Source: Pteria penguin
Lineage: Eukaryota; Mollusca; Bivalvia; Pterioida; Pteriidae
NCBI GenBank assembly: GCA_035048485.1
Contig: CM068580.1
Coordinates: forward strand, 59,446,983-59,510,982
Length of the DNA stretch: 64,000 nucleotides
Direction of reading: 5' to 3'
Below the pieces are notes generated by a model. That model was not told the DNA's origin, ran no database searches, and saw only the letters and a list, made by a program, of their open reading frames with translations. Shown one piece after another: positions 24,190 to 35,600 of the stretch. How positions within the stretch are numbered: the stretch's first letter is position 1; each line of letters begins with the position of its first letter. A program made the position numbers and the translations under genes.

Positions 24190-25085
24190 AAGTCATGTGG
24201 ACCGACAATGTCAACCTGTCATTACATTAGATATATAATACATGCCGACATCAGCTTGTTATAAATACCGACATCAGCTTGTTATAAAGTCATGTGGACC
24301 AACAATGTCAACCTGTCATTACATTAGATATATAATACATGCCGACATCAGCTTGTTATAAATACCGACATTAGCTTGTTATAAAGTCATGTGGACCAAC
24401 AATGTCAACCTGTCATTTCATTAGATATATAATACATGCCGACATCAGCTTGTTATAAATACCGACATCAGCTTGTTATAAATTCATGTGGACCGACAAT
24501 GTCAACCTGTCATTACATTAGATATATAATACATACCGACATCAGCTTGTTATAAATACCGACATCAGCTTGTTATAAAGTCATGTGGACCAACAATGTC
24601 AACCTGTCATTCATTAGATATATAATACATGCCGACATCAGCTTGTTATAAATACCGACATCAGCTTGTTATACAGTCATGTGGACCAACAATGTCAACC
24701 TGTCATTACATTAGATATATAATACATGCCGATATCAGCTTGTTATAAATACCGACATCAGCTTGTTATAAAGTCATGTGGACCAACAATGTCAACCTGT
24801 CATTTCATTAGATATATAATACATGCCGACATCAGCTTGTTATAAATACCGACATCAGCTTGTTATAAAGTCATGTGGACCAACAATGTCAACCTGTCAT
24901 TTCATTAGATATATAATACATGCCGACATCAGTTTGTTATAAATACCGACATCAGCTTGTTATAAAGTCATGTGGATCAACAATGTCAACCTGTCATTAC
25001 ATTAGATATATAATACATGCCGACATCAGCTTGTTATAAATACCGACATCAGCTTGTTATAAAGTCATGTGGACCAACAGTATCA
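24190..25085. repeat. Satellite array, ~97-bp unit, about nine copies
   Basis: A unit containing GCCGACATCAGCTTGTTATAA, TACCGACATCAGCTTGTTATAA (an internal duplication), GTCATGTGGACCAACAATGTC, AACCTGTCATTACATTAG and ATATATAATACAT repeats with a spacing of 97 (for example 24244, 24341, 24438) and only occasional substitutions, so it is recent. It passes directly into the 39-bp array. Confidence 0.95.
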
Positions 25086-25094
25086 GCCTGTCAG

Positions 25095-26331
25095 CTTTAT
25101 AGATACCGACAATGTCAACCACTATAACATTAATAATATTAATACCGACAATGTCAACCTCTATAACGTTAATGATATTAATACCGACAATGTCAACCTC
25201 TATGACATTAATGATATAGATACCGACAATGTCAACCTCTATAATATTAATGATATAGATACCGACAATGTCAACCTCTAAAACATTGATGATATAAATT
25301 CCGACAATGTCAACCTCTATAACGTTAATGATATAAATACCGACAATGTCAACCTCTATAACGTTAATGATATACATATCGACAATGTCAACTTCTATAA
25401 CGTTAATGATATAAATACCGACAATGTCAACCTCTATAACGTTAATGATATTAATACCGACAATGTCAACCTCTATAACGCTAATGATATAAATACCGAC
25501 AATGTCAACCTCTATAACGTTAATGATATTAATACCGACAATGTCAACCTCTATAACGCTAATGATATAAATACCGACAATGTCAACCTCTATAACGTTA
25601 ATGATATTAATACCGACAATGTCAACCTCTATAACGTCATTGATAGAAATACCGACAATGTCAACTTTTATAACGTTAATGATATAGATACCGACAATGT
25701 CAACCTCTATAACGTTAATGATATTAATACCGACAATGTCAACCTCTATAACGTTAATGATATAGATACCGACAATGTCAACCTCTATAACGTTAATGAT
25801 ATAAATACCGACAATGTCAACCTCTATAACGTCATTGATAGAAATACCGATAATGTCAACTTTTATAACGTTAATGATATAGATACCGACAATGTCAACC
25901 TCTATTACGTCATTGATAGAAATACCGACAATGTCAACTTTTATAACGTTAATGATATAGATACCGACAATGTCAACCTCTATAACGTTAATGATATTAA
26001 TACCGACAATGTCAACCTCTATAACGTTAATGATATAGATACCGACAATGTCAACCTCTATAACGTTAATGATATTAATACCGACAATGTCAACCTCTAT
26101 AACGCTAATGAAATAAATACCGACAATGTCAACCTCTATAACGTTAATGATATTAATACCGACAATGTCAACCTCTATAACGTCATTGATAGAAATACCG
26201 ACAATGTCAACTTTTATAACGTTAATGATATAGATACCGACAATGTCAACCTCTATAACGTTAATGATATAGATACCGACAATGTCAACCTCTATAACGC
26301 TAATGATATAAATACCGACAATATTACTCAA
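25095..26331. repeat. Minisatellite, 39-bp unit, about 31 copies
   Basis: The unit is ACCGACAATGTCAACCTCTA, then TAACGTTAATGATATAAAT. Because 39 is divisible by three, the minus strand is open for 424 codons as a 13-residue repeat (of the type VIEVDIVGIYIIN). The word CAATGTCAACCT is shared with the 97-bp array, which suggests that this array grew out of it. A minor variant reads CGTCATTGATAGAAATACC. There is no evidence that the frame is a gene. Confidence 0.95.
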
Positions 26332-26999
26332 CCACTGTCACTTCATTGACATTAATTCTGAAAACATCAGTTTGACAAAACATCAAAGACACGACATTAT
26401 AACAATGTCAATAGCATGAATATAAAGTACTTAATTTTGGCATCATATAAATGGCAAAAGTATCGACGAGACTAGTCGAGAATGTCAGACCCAAGCATTG
26501 GACATGGGTCCGAATTCTTCCGTTAGAGTGAATCGACGAAAACTATAATGAACGGAAAATTTGTGAGTAGAATATTACGTACAATTCATGTGATAGAATG
26601 TTAAAAATCGCCGGCTACGGGACTTATATCGAACTTTCTGATATGAAGGCATTACAGTGTATACTAGTGAAAGACAAAGCAAATTGTGAGTAACAAAAAG
26701 TTTCGATTTTTTTTATATAAATTCCCGTCGATTCTCTCTATGGGAGGAATCCAAACCTAAATTTTCGTCTACGACGATACCAGTGTTTCATAAAGTCAAT
26801 GACATCAAGGAAAGTCTGACGTAATTACACTGGCATATAGACTGGCAATATCTGTTTGTTATTACATGCAGTCAATGGCGTCCGACATCATGTCTCTATT
26901 ACGTCAATGACCTGGCCATATGACGCTGTAGGTGCTTTCAGGTAACTCTTGTAATACCACGTGGTCAACAAGGCTTAACAATGGGTGGTTTTGATGTAA
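26332..26999. other. Spacer between tandem arrays
   Basis: Unique AT-rich DNA with a few words (GTCAATGACATC) reminiscent of the arrays. No gene. Confidence 0.6.
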
Positions 27000-27570
27000 A
27001 TTTTGTGACAAGGTTATAACGTGAGTATTGACATAACATTGATTTGTATTGATATAGGTTGTAAAGATTTTATATTCGGTTGAACCGATATAACTTTTGG
27101 TTATATTGATATAATGTGAAGTTGTATCGATATAATATGGGGGTTGCAGTGATATAACATAGGGTTGTATTGGTATAACATGGATTTGTATTAATAAGGC
27201 ATTGCGTTATATTGATATTACATTTGGTTGTATTGATATGATGTGGGGTTGTCATATAACAGTGGGTTGTACTGATATGAAATTTAGTTGTATCGATTAA
27301 AGTTGGGGTTGTAAAACATAACATCGGGTTTTACTGATATAACATTTGGCTGTATTGGCTTAACATTGGGTTTGGTCAATATAACTCGGGGTTGCAGTAA
27401 ATGGTACATCGAGTTGCATTGGTATTACATTCAACTGCATCGGTGTGATACTGGATGGTACCGATATAACGTATAGTTGTAGAGATATAACATTTCGTTG
27501 TATTAGTATAACGTGAAGTTGTAATTATATAACGTTTGGTGACATTGATATAATAAAAGCAGCTAACTGG
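27000..27570. repeat. Degenerate tandem array of ~24-bp units
   Basis: Many diverged copies of GGTTGTATTGATATAACAT, about 20-25 bases apart, across roughly 550 bases. An older, decayed satellite next to the two young arrays. Confidence 0.75.
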
Positions 27571-29019
27571 AAGTTTTGCTTAGTTTTATTCTCATACCAA
27601 TCTCTCCGATGTAAGTCGGATATCCTTCACGTATCAGTCACATAACCTCCAACCGACGAGTCATAAATCCGACAATACTTTACTTCCGACATCAGTCGCA
27701 AATTCCATCAATCACACGACTTCCTACAACATCTGTCAGATATTCCATTAATCGCATTATTGTTGTCATCTCGCCAACACCCCCCTCCCCACCCTTTCCA
27801 ACCTACGAACACTTTTCCGTGAAATCGAAAGTACCTCAAGCATGAAATGAAACAAACATGTATATAAACATTTATGTACACTCACCATGATTGGCCATGA
27901 CTAGACCCAAAATTATCTATGGATATGATAGTCTATACATTGTACTTTCCCTCCAAGAGATAACAGACGCTTAACATGTCTCTCTGAGATACACATTGCC
28001 CCATGTTTATACTAAAGACTAAAAAATATATCGCATAAAGGTATGATACATCCACGTAGGCTATATAATTAAAGGGTAATGTTTGCATCTTTAAATAATT
28101 AGAATAATTGTTCCAGGTTAAAGCAATTATCATGTAAATAAATACCATTTATATACGACAATAAATTATTCAGTGATGAATAAGAACCGCTAACAGCTAT
28201 TGTTATTTAAAAAGTCCATGTATTATGTTGTTAAATTTTGATCGATGCAAGACTGAATGAGAAATTTTGATATCGTTCAGGATTTTGATAAACATTTGTA
28301 TGATGCTTCGCAACGGCGTCTACTGTTTTATTCTACTTAACTGTAAAAAAAAAGGGGGGCAGATTAATAGAGCAACCCCATTAAAGGGACAAAAGTCCCT
28401 ATCATTTCTCATTCTGTACGTCAGTCCTCTCTGAATAATATATTCGATTCGGTTTTGGGGTTTTTTTTTTTTCGTGTGTTTAATTAAAAACTCTACTTAC
28501 TGGAATATTAAAAATCAAATAATCACGTGTTCTTCAAACAAGCTCACTGCACGCTATTACCCCGTCATATTTTATGATATATATCATAACAATAATTTAA
28601 TTATATACGAGTACAATGAAAGTCACGGCAATACAACAGCTATTCACATCAGTGATTAATATGATGCATGTATGTTACGCAAGTCGTTTGGCGGGAGACT
28701 ACCGAACAATACGACATTTAGGTGACCTAAACGTCAATGTGATGAAATCACGTGATATTTTCTAATTACGGTAGTACCTTTTTTAGATCAAACCGGATAC
28801 AGAATGTTATACATGTCATAAATGTAGCAGCACGGATGCGGATCTCGAAATTACCCTTCGCAGAACATTAAAAGAGAAATAGCTGAGCTAAACGGAAAGA
28901 CAGACGGACATGATGATTCCTTAATACTCCCAAAAGATAGAGAATATTGAAAATCCCGTATTTTCTTTTCTTTTCTTTCTTTTTTTTTTTTATTCATTTA
29001 TTTATTTTTCTGTACATGT
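27571..29019. other. Intergenic: no gene seen
   Basis: AT-rich with T and A runs (28450, 28980). No supported feature. Confidence 0.6.
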
Positions 29020-29110
29020 ATTATTATTATTGTTGTTGCTGTTGTTGTTGTTACTATAATTATTATTATTGTTATCATTATTATTATTATTATAATTATT
29101 ATTATTCATT
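29020..29110. repeat. Mixed ATT/GTT triplet repeat
   Basis: Imperfect runs of ATT and GTT triplets following a T-rich tract. Confidence 0.9.
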
Positions 29111-29217
29111 ATCACTAAAATGCTCATATACTTTAAAGGACGTTTAACCAAAACAAACAAGATCATGGATTGAGTTACCTCCCTTCATGCATATCAATTG
29201 ATTGATTGATTGATTAC

Positions 29218-29478
29218 TGTTTTGCGTCACTCCACGATTATTTCACGTATATGGTGGCGGCATCTGCCTGATGCATTGCATACAAATTAGACCTTTGAAA
29301 CGGACCCACCCGTAGCAGTGAGGGATTTTTTACTTGCTACGCCTACCGTGGCACGGGACCTCCGTTTTTACTGTCTCATCCGAAAGACAGAACACCGGTG
29401 TGCCCAAGGCGGGAGTCGAACCAGGGACCCCTCGATCACGAGCCGAGCACCTTATCCACTAAGCCACACCGACTTCGT
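29218..29478 (-). mobile_element. tRNA-derived SINE, best-preserved copy
   Basis: The minus strand starts with GTCGGTGTGGCTTAGTGGAT (RNA polymerase III A box TGGCTTAGTGG), then CTCGGCTCGTGATCGAG (anticodon-arm-like) and TCCCTGGTTCGACTCCCGC (B box GGTTCGACTCC). The body follows: ACACCGGTGT, CTGTCTTTCGGATGAGAC, ACGGAGGTCCCGTGCC, and ends in the ATGGTGGCGGCATCTGCCTG module and a GATT run. A promoter-like internal pol III structure is clear. Confidence 0.8.
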
Positions 29479-31339
29479 GTATATCAATAGAGAATTATAT
29501 TACTGTAAGATTGTGAATGTCAGTTTTATGTCCCTTACTGTGCATCTGCAAATGAAACTTCAAGGGCCAAGTTTGACTGATATTCTTTCACTACAACTAA
29601 TAAGTACGATAAACAAACAGGCCATTGCAATGTAGGAGGTTGTGTCATCGTGATGAAGGGAAATGAAACCCAAGATAAACTTGCCATAATAATGTGTAAA
29701 GCTTCCTTTTTTATGCTATTTATAACTTTAATGTTACTCACAAAACATGTACTAAATTTTAATTAGTTACTTATCAATTTTCTGTTAACATTAGAGGTCA
29801 AAATATGTTGAAAATAATAGTGAAGAAAACTATTTACACAAGATAAATTCAGAGTTATCGTTCGCTGAATGTTGAACAAATATCAAACAAAGAAAACTAA
29901 CTCTGTCAGCGTTCAAGTAAATAAACATTTATCTCCACAATAATAATACACATATTTTATATATTATATTTTTGCATCATTTACCCTCTAGAAAAGCTAT
30001 GATTATCTTAAGAAAACGAGTGTTTTTATAAAATTGCATGCAAAATATCTAATATCGCAAACCGACATATAGAACCGACATGAAAATATGCATATTGACA
30101 GTGCTGTGTTATTGTTTTACGTCACTCTAAGATTACTGCACTATTATCGTGGCGGCACCTGGTCGGTGCATTGCTTCATACTATTGTCTTGTGTTATAAA
30201 CCCTCCCGAAACACTGAGGGATCTTGTACTTGCCAACAAATACTGTGACACGGGGCTTCGGAAAAAAATGTGAGGTAAACAAGATCAATGTTATTTGTTC
30301 ATTCTTTTTGTTGTTTTAAAATACATAAATCTATATTAATCTAATTGAACAATTGATAATCAAACAAAGTCAAAATTGCGGACTATCTGAGAAATATATA
30401 TATATGTGATCCGCTTCAAAACATAATTATTGTATAATTCTATGAAATAGGCCACAGCACGTTTCACTTTGAACAATACTTGCAGTGTATTCGAAATATT
30501 TATATCGATGTATTTAACATCGCAAATTGGTATGTTCTGTACCATCTACTTGTACAAGAGTTTTATATAAATGTGTACCTTGAAATTTTGGTACAACGGT
30601 GTAATGGTAGATAACCCGAAGAAAGTCACTGAGATGCACTGGTGGTAGTATTTACAACTAAAATTTGAAATAGAAATTATTTATTATGTTTTTCCTACTC
30701 CGAAATGCATCCGAAACTCGATTTCAAAGATAGTCATCATTAGACTGCAATATCTTTTATAAGATATTTAAAAATTTGTGATAAAAGGGTATTAACTCAA
30801 TCATCAATTATGAGACCCATTTTGAAATGATCCTGACTCCAGCCAGCACAAAGAATGTATAGTCTTTATTACAGTTGTACTTAAGAAATAATTACTGCGC
30901 ATACTTCTTTAAGAAGCAATGTATCGAAACATTATATCGTTGCATGAATATTTAGAATTTATGGTTATATATAATATATTTTACTGAGATGAATTACCTG
31001 TTGTAAAAGTTGAAGCAATTAAAAACAATTATTTTTGAAACGAACTACATTAGTATGTACAAAGAACGATAATTTTGTACGCTTTCTGATCGATTTTCTC
31101 GCTTCAGCTTTTTAATCGTCGTGTGCATTCCTGTGCACACTTCAAATTAGCTAAATATAAGCTTTTCCACACGCTATTGTAGTAGGTTACCATCAAAATC
31201 TTCCAACACCTCTTCTTTTCCATAGAATTAGGAAACATACTTTTTCGACAAGCCTCCCCAAACGTGCACGGCCGATTATTATATCTATTTAACAGTTTTT
31301 AATCATTGTCATGTCAAATTGATATTCACACATACAACT
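29479..31339. other. Intergenic: only a SINE fragment
   Basis: Apart from the SINE piece at 30105-30270, the DNA is AT-rich without exon-like blocks. Confidence 0.6.
30105..30270 (-). mobile_element. SINE body fragment lacking the tRNA head
   Basis: Shares GTTTTACGTCACTCTAAGAT, GTGGCGGCACCTGGTCGGTG, CCGAAACACTGAGGGATCTT, GTACTTGCCA and GTGACACGGGGCTTCGG with the 29.2-kb SINE, in the same inverted orientation, and stops before the head. Confidence 0.65.
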
Positions 31340-31437
31340 GTCTTTTTCTAACTTTAAATTTTTGTTATTTAAAGTGAGCACATGACTAATAGTCATGTGC
31401 TCATTTTAAATAACAAAAATTTAAGTTAGAAAAAGAC
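31340..31437. repeat. 98-bp near-perfect palindrome
   Basis: The arm 31340-31388 (GTCTTTTTCTAACTTTAAAT, TTTTGTTATTTAAAGTGAGC, ACATGACTA) pairs with 31389-31437 with one single-base indel and one mismatch and almost no loop (3 bases). It could form a cruciform as DNA or a long hairpin if transcribed. No coding content. It is either a very young miniature inverted-repeat element or an inverted duplication. Confidence 0.9.
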
Positions 31438-31626
31438 ACAACTATCATCATCATTGATTCTTGTAGATGCCACCTTAAAATCCCAGTATTTTTTATTTGA
31501 GCGGATATTTAAACGTGAATATGATTGGGGTGTTATTTTCAAATGTGTCTTCTGCATAACTTTTATTCTATTATCAAATATCACAAGTTCCGGTGAATGG
31601 AGTTATCGATCTTTGACATTCCCTAG

Positions 31627-31706
31627 CGGCTATTGTGAATGCTACCAGTGGACCTTCCCATTCATCCCCTCCAGAGGTCGCTTCAGATTCACGACGCGTA
31701 GCTACG
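31627..31706 (+). CDS. Candidate 80-bp internal exon (Ser/Pro-rich linker)
   Basis: An acceptor-like TTTGACATTCCCTAG is followed by 80 bases that are clearly more GC-rich than the flanks and end at CTACG|GTGAGT, a near-ideal splice donor. After two leading bases the frame is open for 26 codons, reading roughly AIVNATSGPSHSSPPEVASD and then RRVAT, a low-complexity Ser/Pro linker such as occurs in extracellular stalks or disordered regions. The other frame is also open (Trp/Phe/Arg-rich) but looks less natural. No partner exon was recognised nearby on the plus strand. The gene identity is unknown. Confidence 0.33.
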
Positions 31707-32099
31707 GTGAGTTTCACATTTCGATTGAAAAGATTTATCCTATACCTTTTTGAGAACCACTCCTGGAAACAAAAAAATTGTGTTAAGACATCATCGCCTT
31801 ACAGACTGCTTCTAACACGTCAGGACAGGAAGTGTGATGGAGGAACGTCACGTGGGAGTATTGCGCCACTTAAATGACAGGTTGTTAAAGTACGAATATT
31901 ACTCAAATAATAAAGTTGTATAAATATTGCTCGTCAACATCATTGTCCATGTGTAAACGCTTACTGCAAACTTTAATCTATCATCAATGTAGTGAAATGA
32001 AGCTTTTGCTGTTAATGAAATATTCAATGTATTATTCATATAATATTGCATAGATATGCGCAAATGTCAAATACAACTAGGGTATCATAGCTTAAAGCT

Positions 32100-32590
32100 G
32101 TGTTGAAGATAGATGTGTAACAGAATAAACTAGGGCAACATATTGCACGAGTTGACCGTATTTAAGTGCAAGTAAATAATAGTTCAGATCAAGTTCTACA
32201 GAGTGTTCGAACCAAAATTTCTTTGTATGTATGTAATTGAGTGATATCTCGTACAGTGTGTACAGAGTAAACTCGGGCAACATCGCTTAACACATATTGC
32301 AAGGATTGGCAGTATTTGAGTCCATGCAAATATAAAAAACCCTCAAATCCATTTCTCTAGAGTGTTCGAACAGACATATCTGTGCAAATGAGGGAACGAC
32401 ATTACTTATAGTATATACAGAGTAAGGTTAAGCCTTCATTTTCAGAATTTAAAGTATCAAAGAGCGCATTTATGGAAAATACGTGGATCTACACCTCTTA
32501 ACGACATCCATATGGGATGAGAGTTTTACAGAACACGTCAAAGTAAACTCGGACCTACATATCTCTGTGCAAAGCATAGTAAGGGAGAAA
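32100..32590. repeat. Diverged tandem repeat, ~140-bp unit
   Basis: AGAATAAACTAGGGCAACAT (32120), AGAGTAAACTCGGGCAACAT (32265), AGAGTAAGGTTAAGCC (about 32400) and AAGTAAACTCGGACCTACAT (about 32540) head successive units, which also share GAGTGTTCGAAC. Old and decayed. Confidence 0.6.
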
Positions 32591-34314
32591 ATATCAAAGC
32601 GTAAAATTGGGTCCCAATTTTTAAAACAAACCTCACAATGATTTGCAAAATATTGAGTAATGCATCCAGTAAGTTCACGGGGTTTTACATGTGGAGATAA
32701 ATCAAATAACGTAAGGCTTATCAGCACTTCAGATATGACACCGATATATTTAGAACCCAGTATAAGAGCGCCACATTTCTAATCCACGTTAATCTTAACC
32801 GCTTAACATGACGTACATGAAATTCATATCTATACATAATGTATAAAACTTGGCGTTAAGAATGTACAGCCATTTAACGGATGCCACGATTACCAAGGTA
32901 CCCTCCCTCTTTATGGTCTCAATACAAAACTAGAGATCGATCCATCAAATGTATTCTGGTAGGTTGCCTTTCTTTCGCCCTGATTCATCAGAATTTACTT
33001 CTTTGTGAGATGTGACAGGCAATATGTGGTTTCTTATTTCAATTAAATCCTTTCAATTTGTCGCTATGGAAGCCACATGACCACTTACGATGCTGCTAGT
33101 CACAAAACATCATATCTAAATGGAATGTATATCTGACGATTAAGAGAAATATTCGACGGTGGAGTCAAAGGAAATTTTTATTGAGTCCAGGGGATGCAAA
33201 CTGTATGTGAACCTCAAGAATGTTGTTTTGCAACTCAGTGAAAAGAAAATAAAAAAGATATGTTTGTGACACTATGCCCCAGGCGGGAACAAAGTCCAAA
33301 TAAGGCAAATTTTGAAATGTGGATCAAAGGTCACATTCAAGGTGACGAGGTCAATGACCTCGATGCACTTTGAAAGGGCTTAATTAGATGAGTATACCTG
33401 CCAAAATTGAAGTGTCTGTCTCTCACGGTTCAAAACTTCTGGCGACCGTTAGAGGCTTTTTGTGCCTCAGACGGACAGACAGGCCATAAACTAGATGCCT
33501 CCGAATCTATCTCATTCCGGTCGCATAAAAGAGGTTGGGCAAAAGCCCAAAAACCCATAGTGTTGAAGGTTGAGTGAAAGCAATCAATTTTCGACAATTC
33601 GATGTAGGGGTCAGCTATTTTTAGTTCCACAACATCTACGGGTCTGACTATGAAATGTTCCGATATAACTGACATGTTAATTGTTATTAAATACATTTTG
33701 TAACATGTTTCAGATATCTTATATTTTCCTTGATTTACTACACATGTATCTAAACATTTATTAATATTTTAAATGTTCAGAACTCGCTTTCGGGAAGTAG
33801 TTTAACCAAAATCTCTTTTTACAAGGCTTGTATTCTTTATACCGACAGCGACGACAGAAAGTGCTTTATTGCCCATATACAACTCTTTTAATAGGTGATT
33901 TAAAATATCAGCTCTATAAATGTCATGAAATATAGATCTGTTACGAAAATCTTCTATTGATTTTAATAAAGAGGTTTTATGGTCAGGTGAGATGATCTAG
34001 ATGTAAATTTCAAACCTGCCCAGCCATCAAGATATTAAATGTGCTTCGAATGTCGTAAAAGTGAACAGAAAACAGAAAATCATCAGATAAAAGGGATACT
34101 GTGACACTGGAAAAAAAATAGTCTTATCACGTGACACTGTGAAACGGTATAGTTAATATCATTAGAACTTCCTCATAGAATAAAGCGGAATAGATCTCTC
34201 ATAAGCTGTTAAATCAGACATAATTAGTTATTTGTTCCTATTTCTTGCTAGATGCAGCTTGCCTTTTATTGCCCTTTTTTCACATACTGTTTCCAGGAGA
34301 TTAATAGGATCTAG
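32591..34314. other. Intergenic: only a dispersed repeat
   Basis: Holds the repeat at 33265-33515. No gene is evident. Confidence 0.6.
33265..33515 (+). repeat. Dispersed repeat, second copy
   Basis: TATGCCCCAGGCGGGAACAA, AGTCCAAATAAGGCAAATTT, GATCAAAGGTCACATTC and CTCTCACGGTTCAAAAC follow the same order as in the 20.9-kb repeat, ending in CAGACGGACAGACAGGCC. Confidence 0.6.
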
Positions 34315-34407
34315 CACCAGTTTGAGTTCCGCATAGATCAGTCGAAGATGGGATGAATCATCCCATCCGAGACTGATCTTTTTCTATCTGGAACTCAAAG
34401 CGGTGTT
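34315..34407. repeat. Long imperfect palindrome (hairpin)
   Basis: CACCAGTTTGAGTTCC, GATCAGTC and GATGGGATGA on the left pair with TCATCCCATC, GACTGATC and GGAACTCAAAGCGGTG on the right, with short bulges between paired blocks and no loop at the centre. About 93 bp. It may be a miniature inverted-repeat element. Confidence 0.75.
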
Positions 34408-35344
34408 TGATTACTTTTCTAACATCTCAGTGTGTTAGTGTAGCTTATTCATTGTTTATTTCGTTTGACAACCTTGACCTATTGTGTGGCTGAATCACTA
34501 CTTGAGTAAAAAGGTAGTCCGCCGCAATAAGATAAACAACCAATTATTAACATCAATTATTGTTCCTTTTTCATTAGAATCAATGTGTACTATTTCTCCG
34601 ACGCAAAAAAAAAATAAATAAAATCGTGACCCGCCTTATTGTTTGTTTGTAAACAGAGCAGACGACACGCGGACGGATACAAAGTGTTCCGAATAGAATT
34701 TTCCAGAATTGATGAAATACGGAAACGGTCGATCTCAGGTGCGAGAAACATATTTAGCGGCCTCTCTCTCAAAGTGATAAAAGTATGGAGAGAACCTGCC
34801 CCATAAACCGCTTTATGCTAGTCATCTAAGAGACGCTTACTCTACCGAGATACATATACTTTGTCGTATATCCCGGTTCCAGGGTTCCGTGAATCTTGGT
34901 ACGTTGTGAATACCACAGCGATGCAGCACAGGTTTTCATACTTTTCATTAAGTTTCTGTGTTACATATGTTATTTAACTTTTATCCCATAAAATTTGCAT
35001 TATAACAAATTTGTGTAATTCTAATAGCCCGAACTTTATCTAAACAAATGTCAAACGCAACACCAAACCCACCCTTCTACTTCCTAAACAGTTTTCTGTT
35101 ATTCATTTTTCTCGTTGAAAGAGCGTCATTTATCTACTTGTGAGAACATTTTTTAATCTAAAAACCTATCCACCTTCTATTGACAAAGTTTTGCCCCTGC
35201 CGAATGAAAAGTGTTTCATATGCAACTGAATTGTATAAAATTTAGTTGACATAGAAAAATAAATATCCCTGCCGAGGTTTTAGAGCAATACAATTGTTTG
35301 CGTTCTCCGACAAACAGCATAATTTTCGTAATATGTAGAAAGTA
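34408..35344. other. Intergenic: no gene seen
   Basis: AT-rich, no feature supported. Confidence 0.6.
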
Positions 35345-35600
35345 GCACATATTGATATGGCATTTTACTCGGGAGGGTTTGCATTTATTGAATCACAGAC
35401 TCGACTTAGTAACGTGTTTGTCTCGAGACCAAGAGACCCTGTGCTCGAGTCCAACAGGTGGCGGCGGTAAAAACCGAGGTCCTGTGTCGCGGTACGGCTT
35501 CGTGAGTAAAGTATTCCTCGCCGCTCCCAGAATGGGGAGGAGGGAAAGATCTTTGTGTATGTATTCCTGTGCAGTATCTTGCATCAGGCAGATACTTTCA
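35345..35600 (+). mobile_element. tRNA-derived SINE-like repeat
   Basis: A tRNA-like head: an A-box-like ACTCGACTTAGTAACGTG, an anticodon-like arm CTCGAGACCAAGAG and a B-box-like GTGCTCGAGTCC. It is followed by AAAACCGAGGTCCTGTGTC, a body motif shared with the 29.2-kb SINE. The 3' part (TCCCAGAATGGGGAGGAGGG) is GC-rich and different. Not a functional tRNA gene. Confidence 0.5.

Noticed and set aside
24190..26331. CRISPR array
   Set aside because: The units are head-to-tail copies without unique spacers, in an animal-type genome. This is satellite DNA.
29395..29478. A functional tRNA gene
   Set aside because: The A and B boxes are good, but the cloverleaf arms do not close and the sequence continues into a SINE body.
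29318..29635. 105-codon plus frame
   Set aside because: Its first half is the reverse strand of the SINE at 29218-29478.
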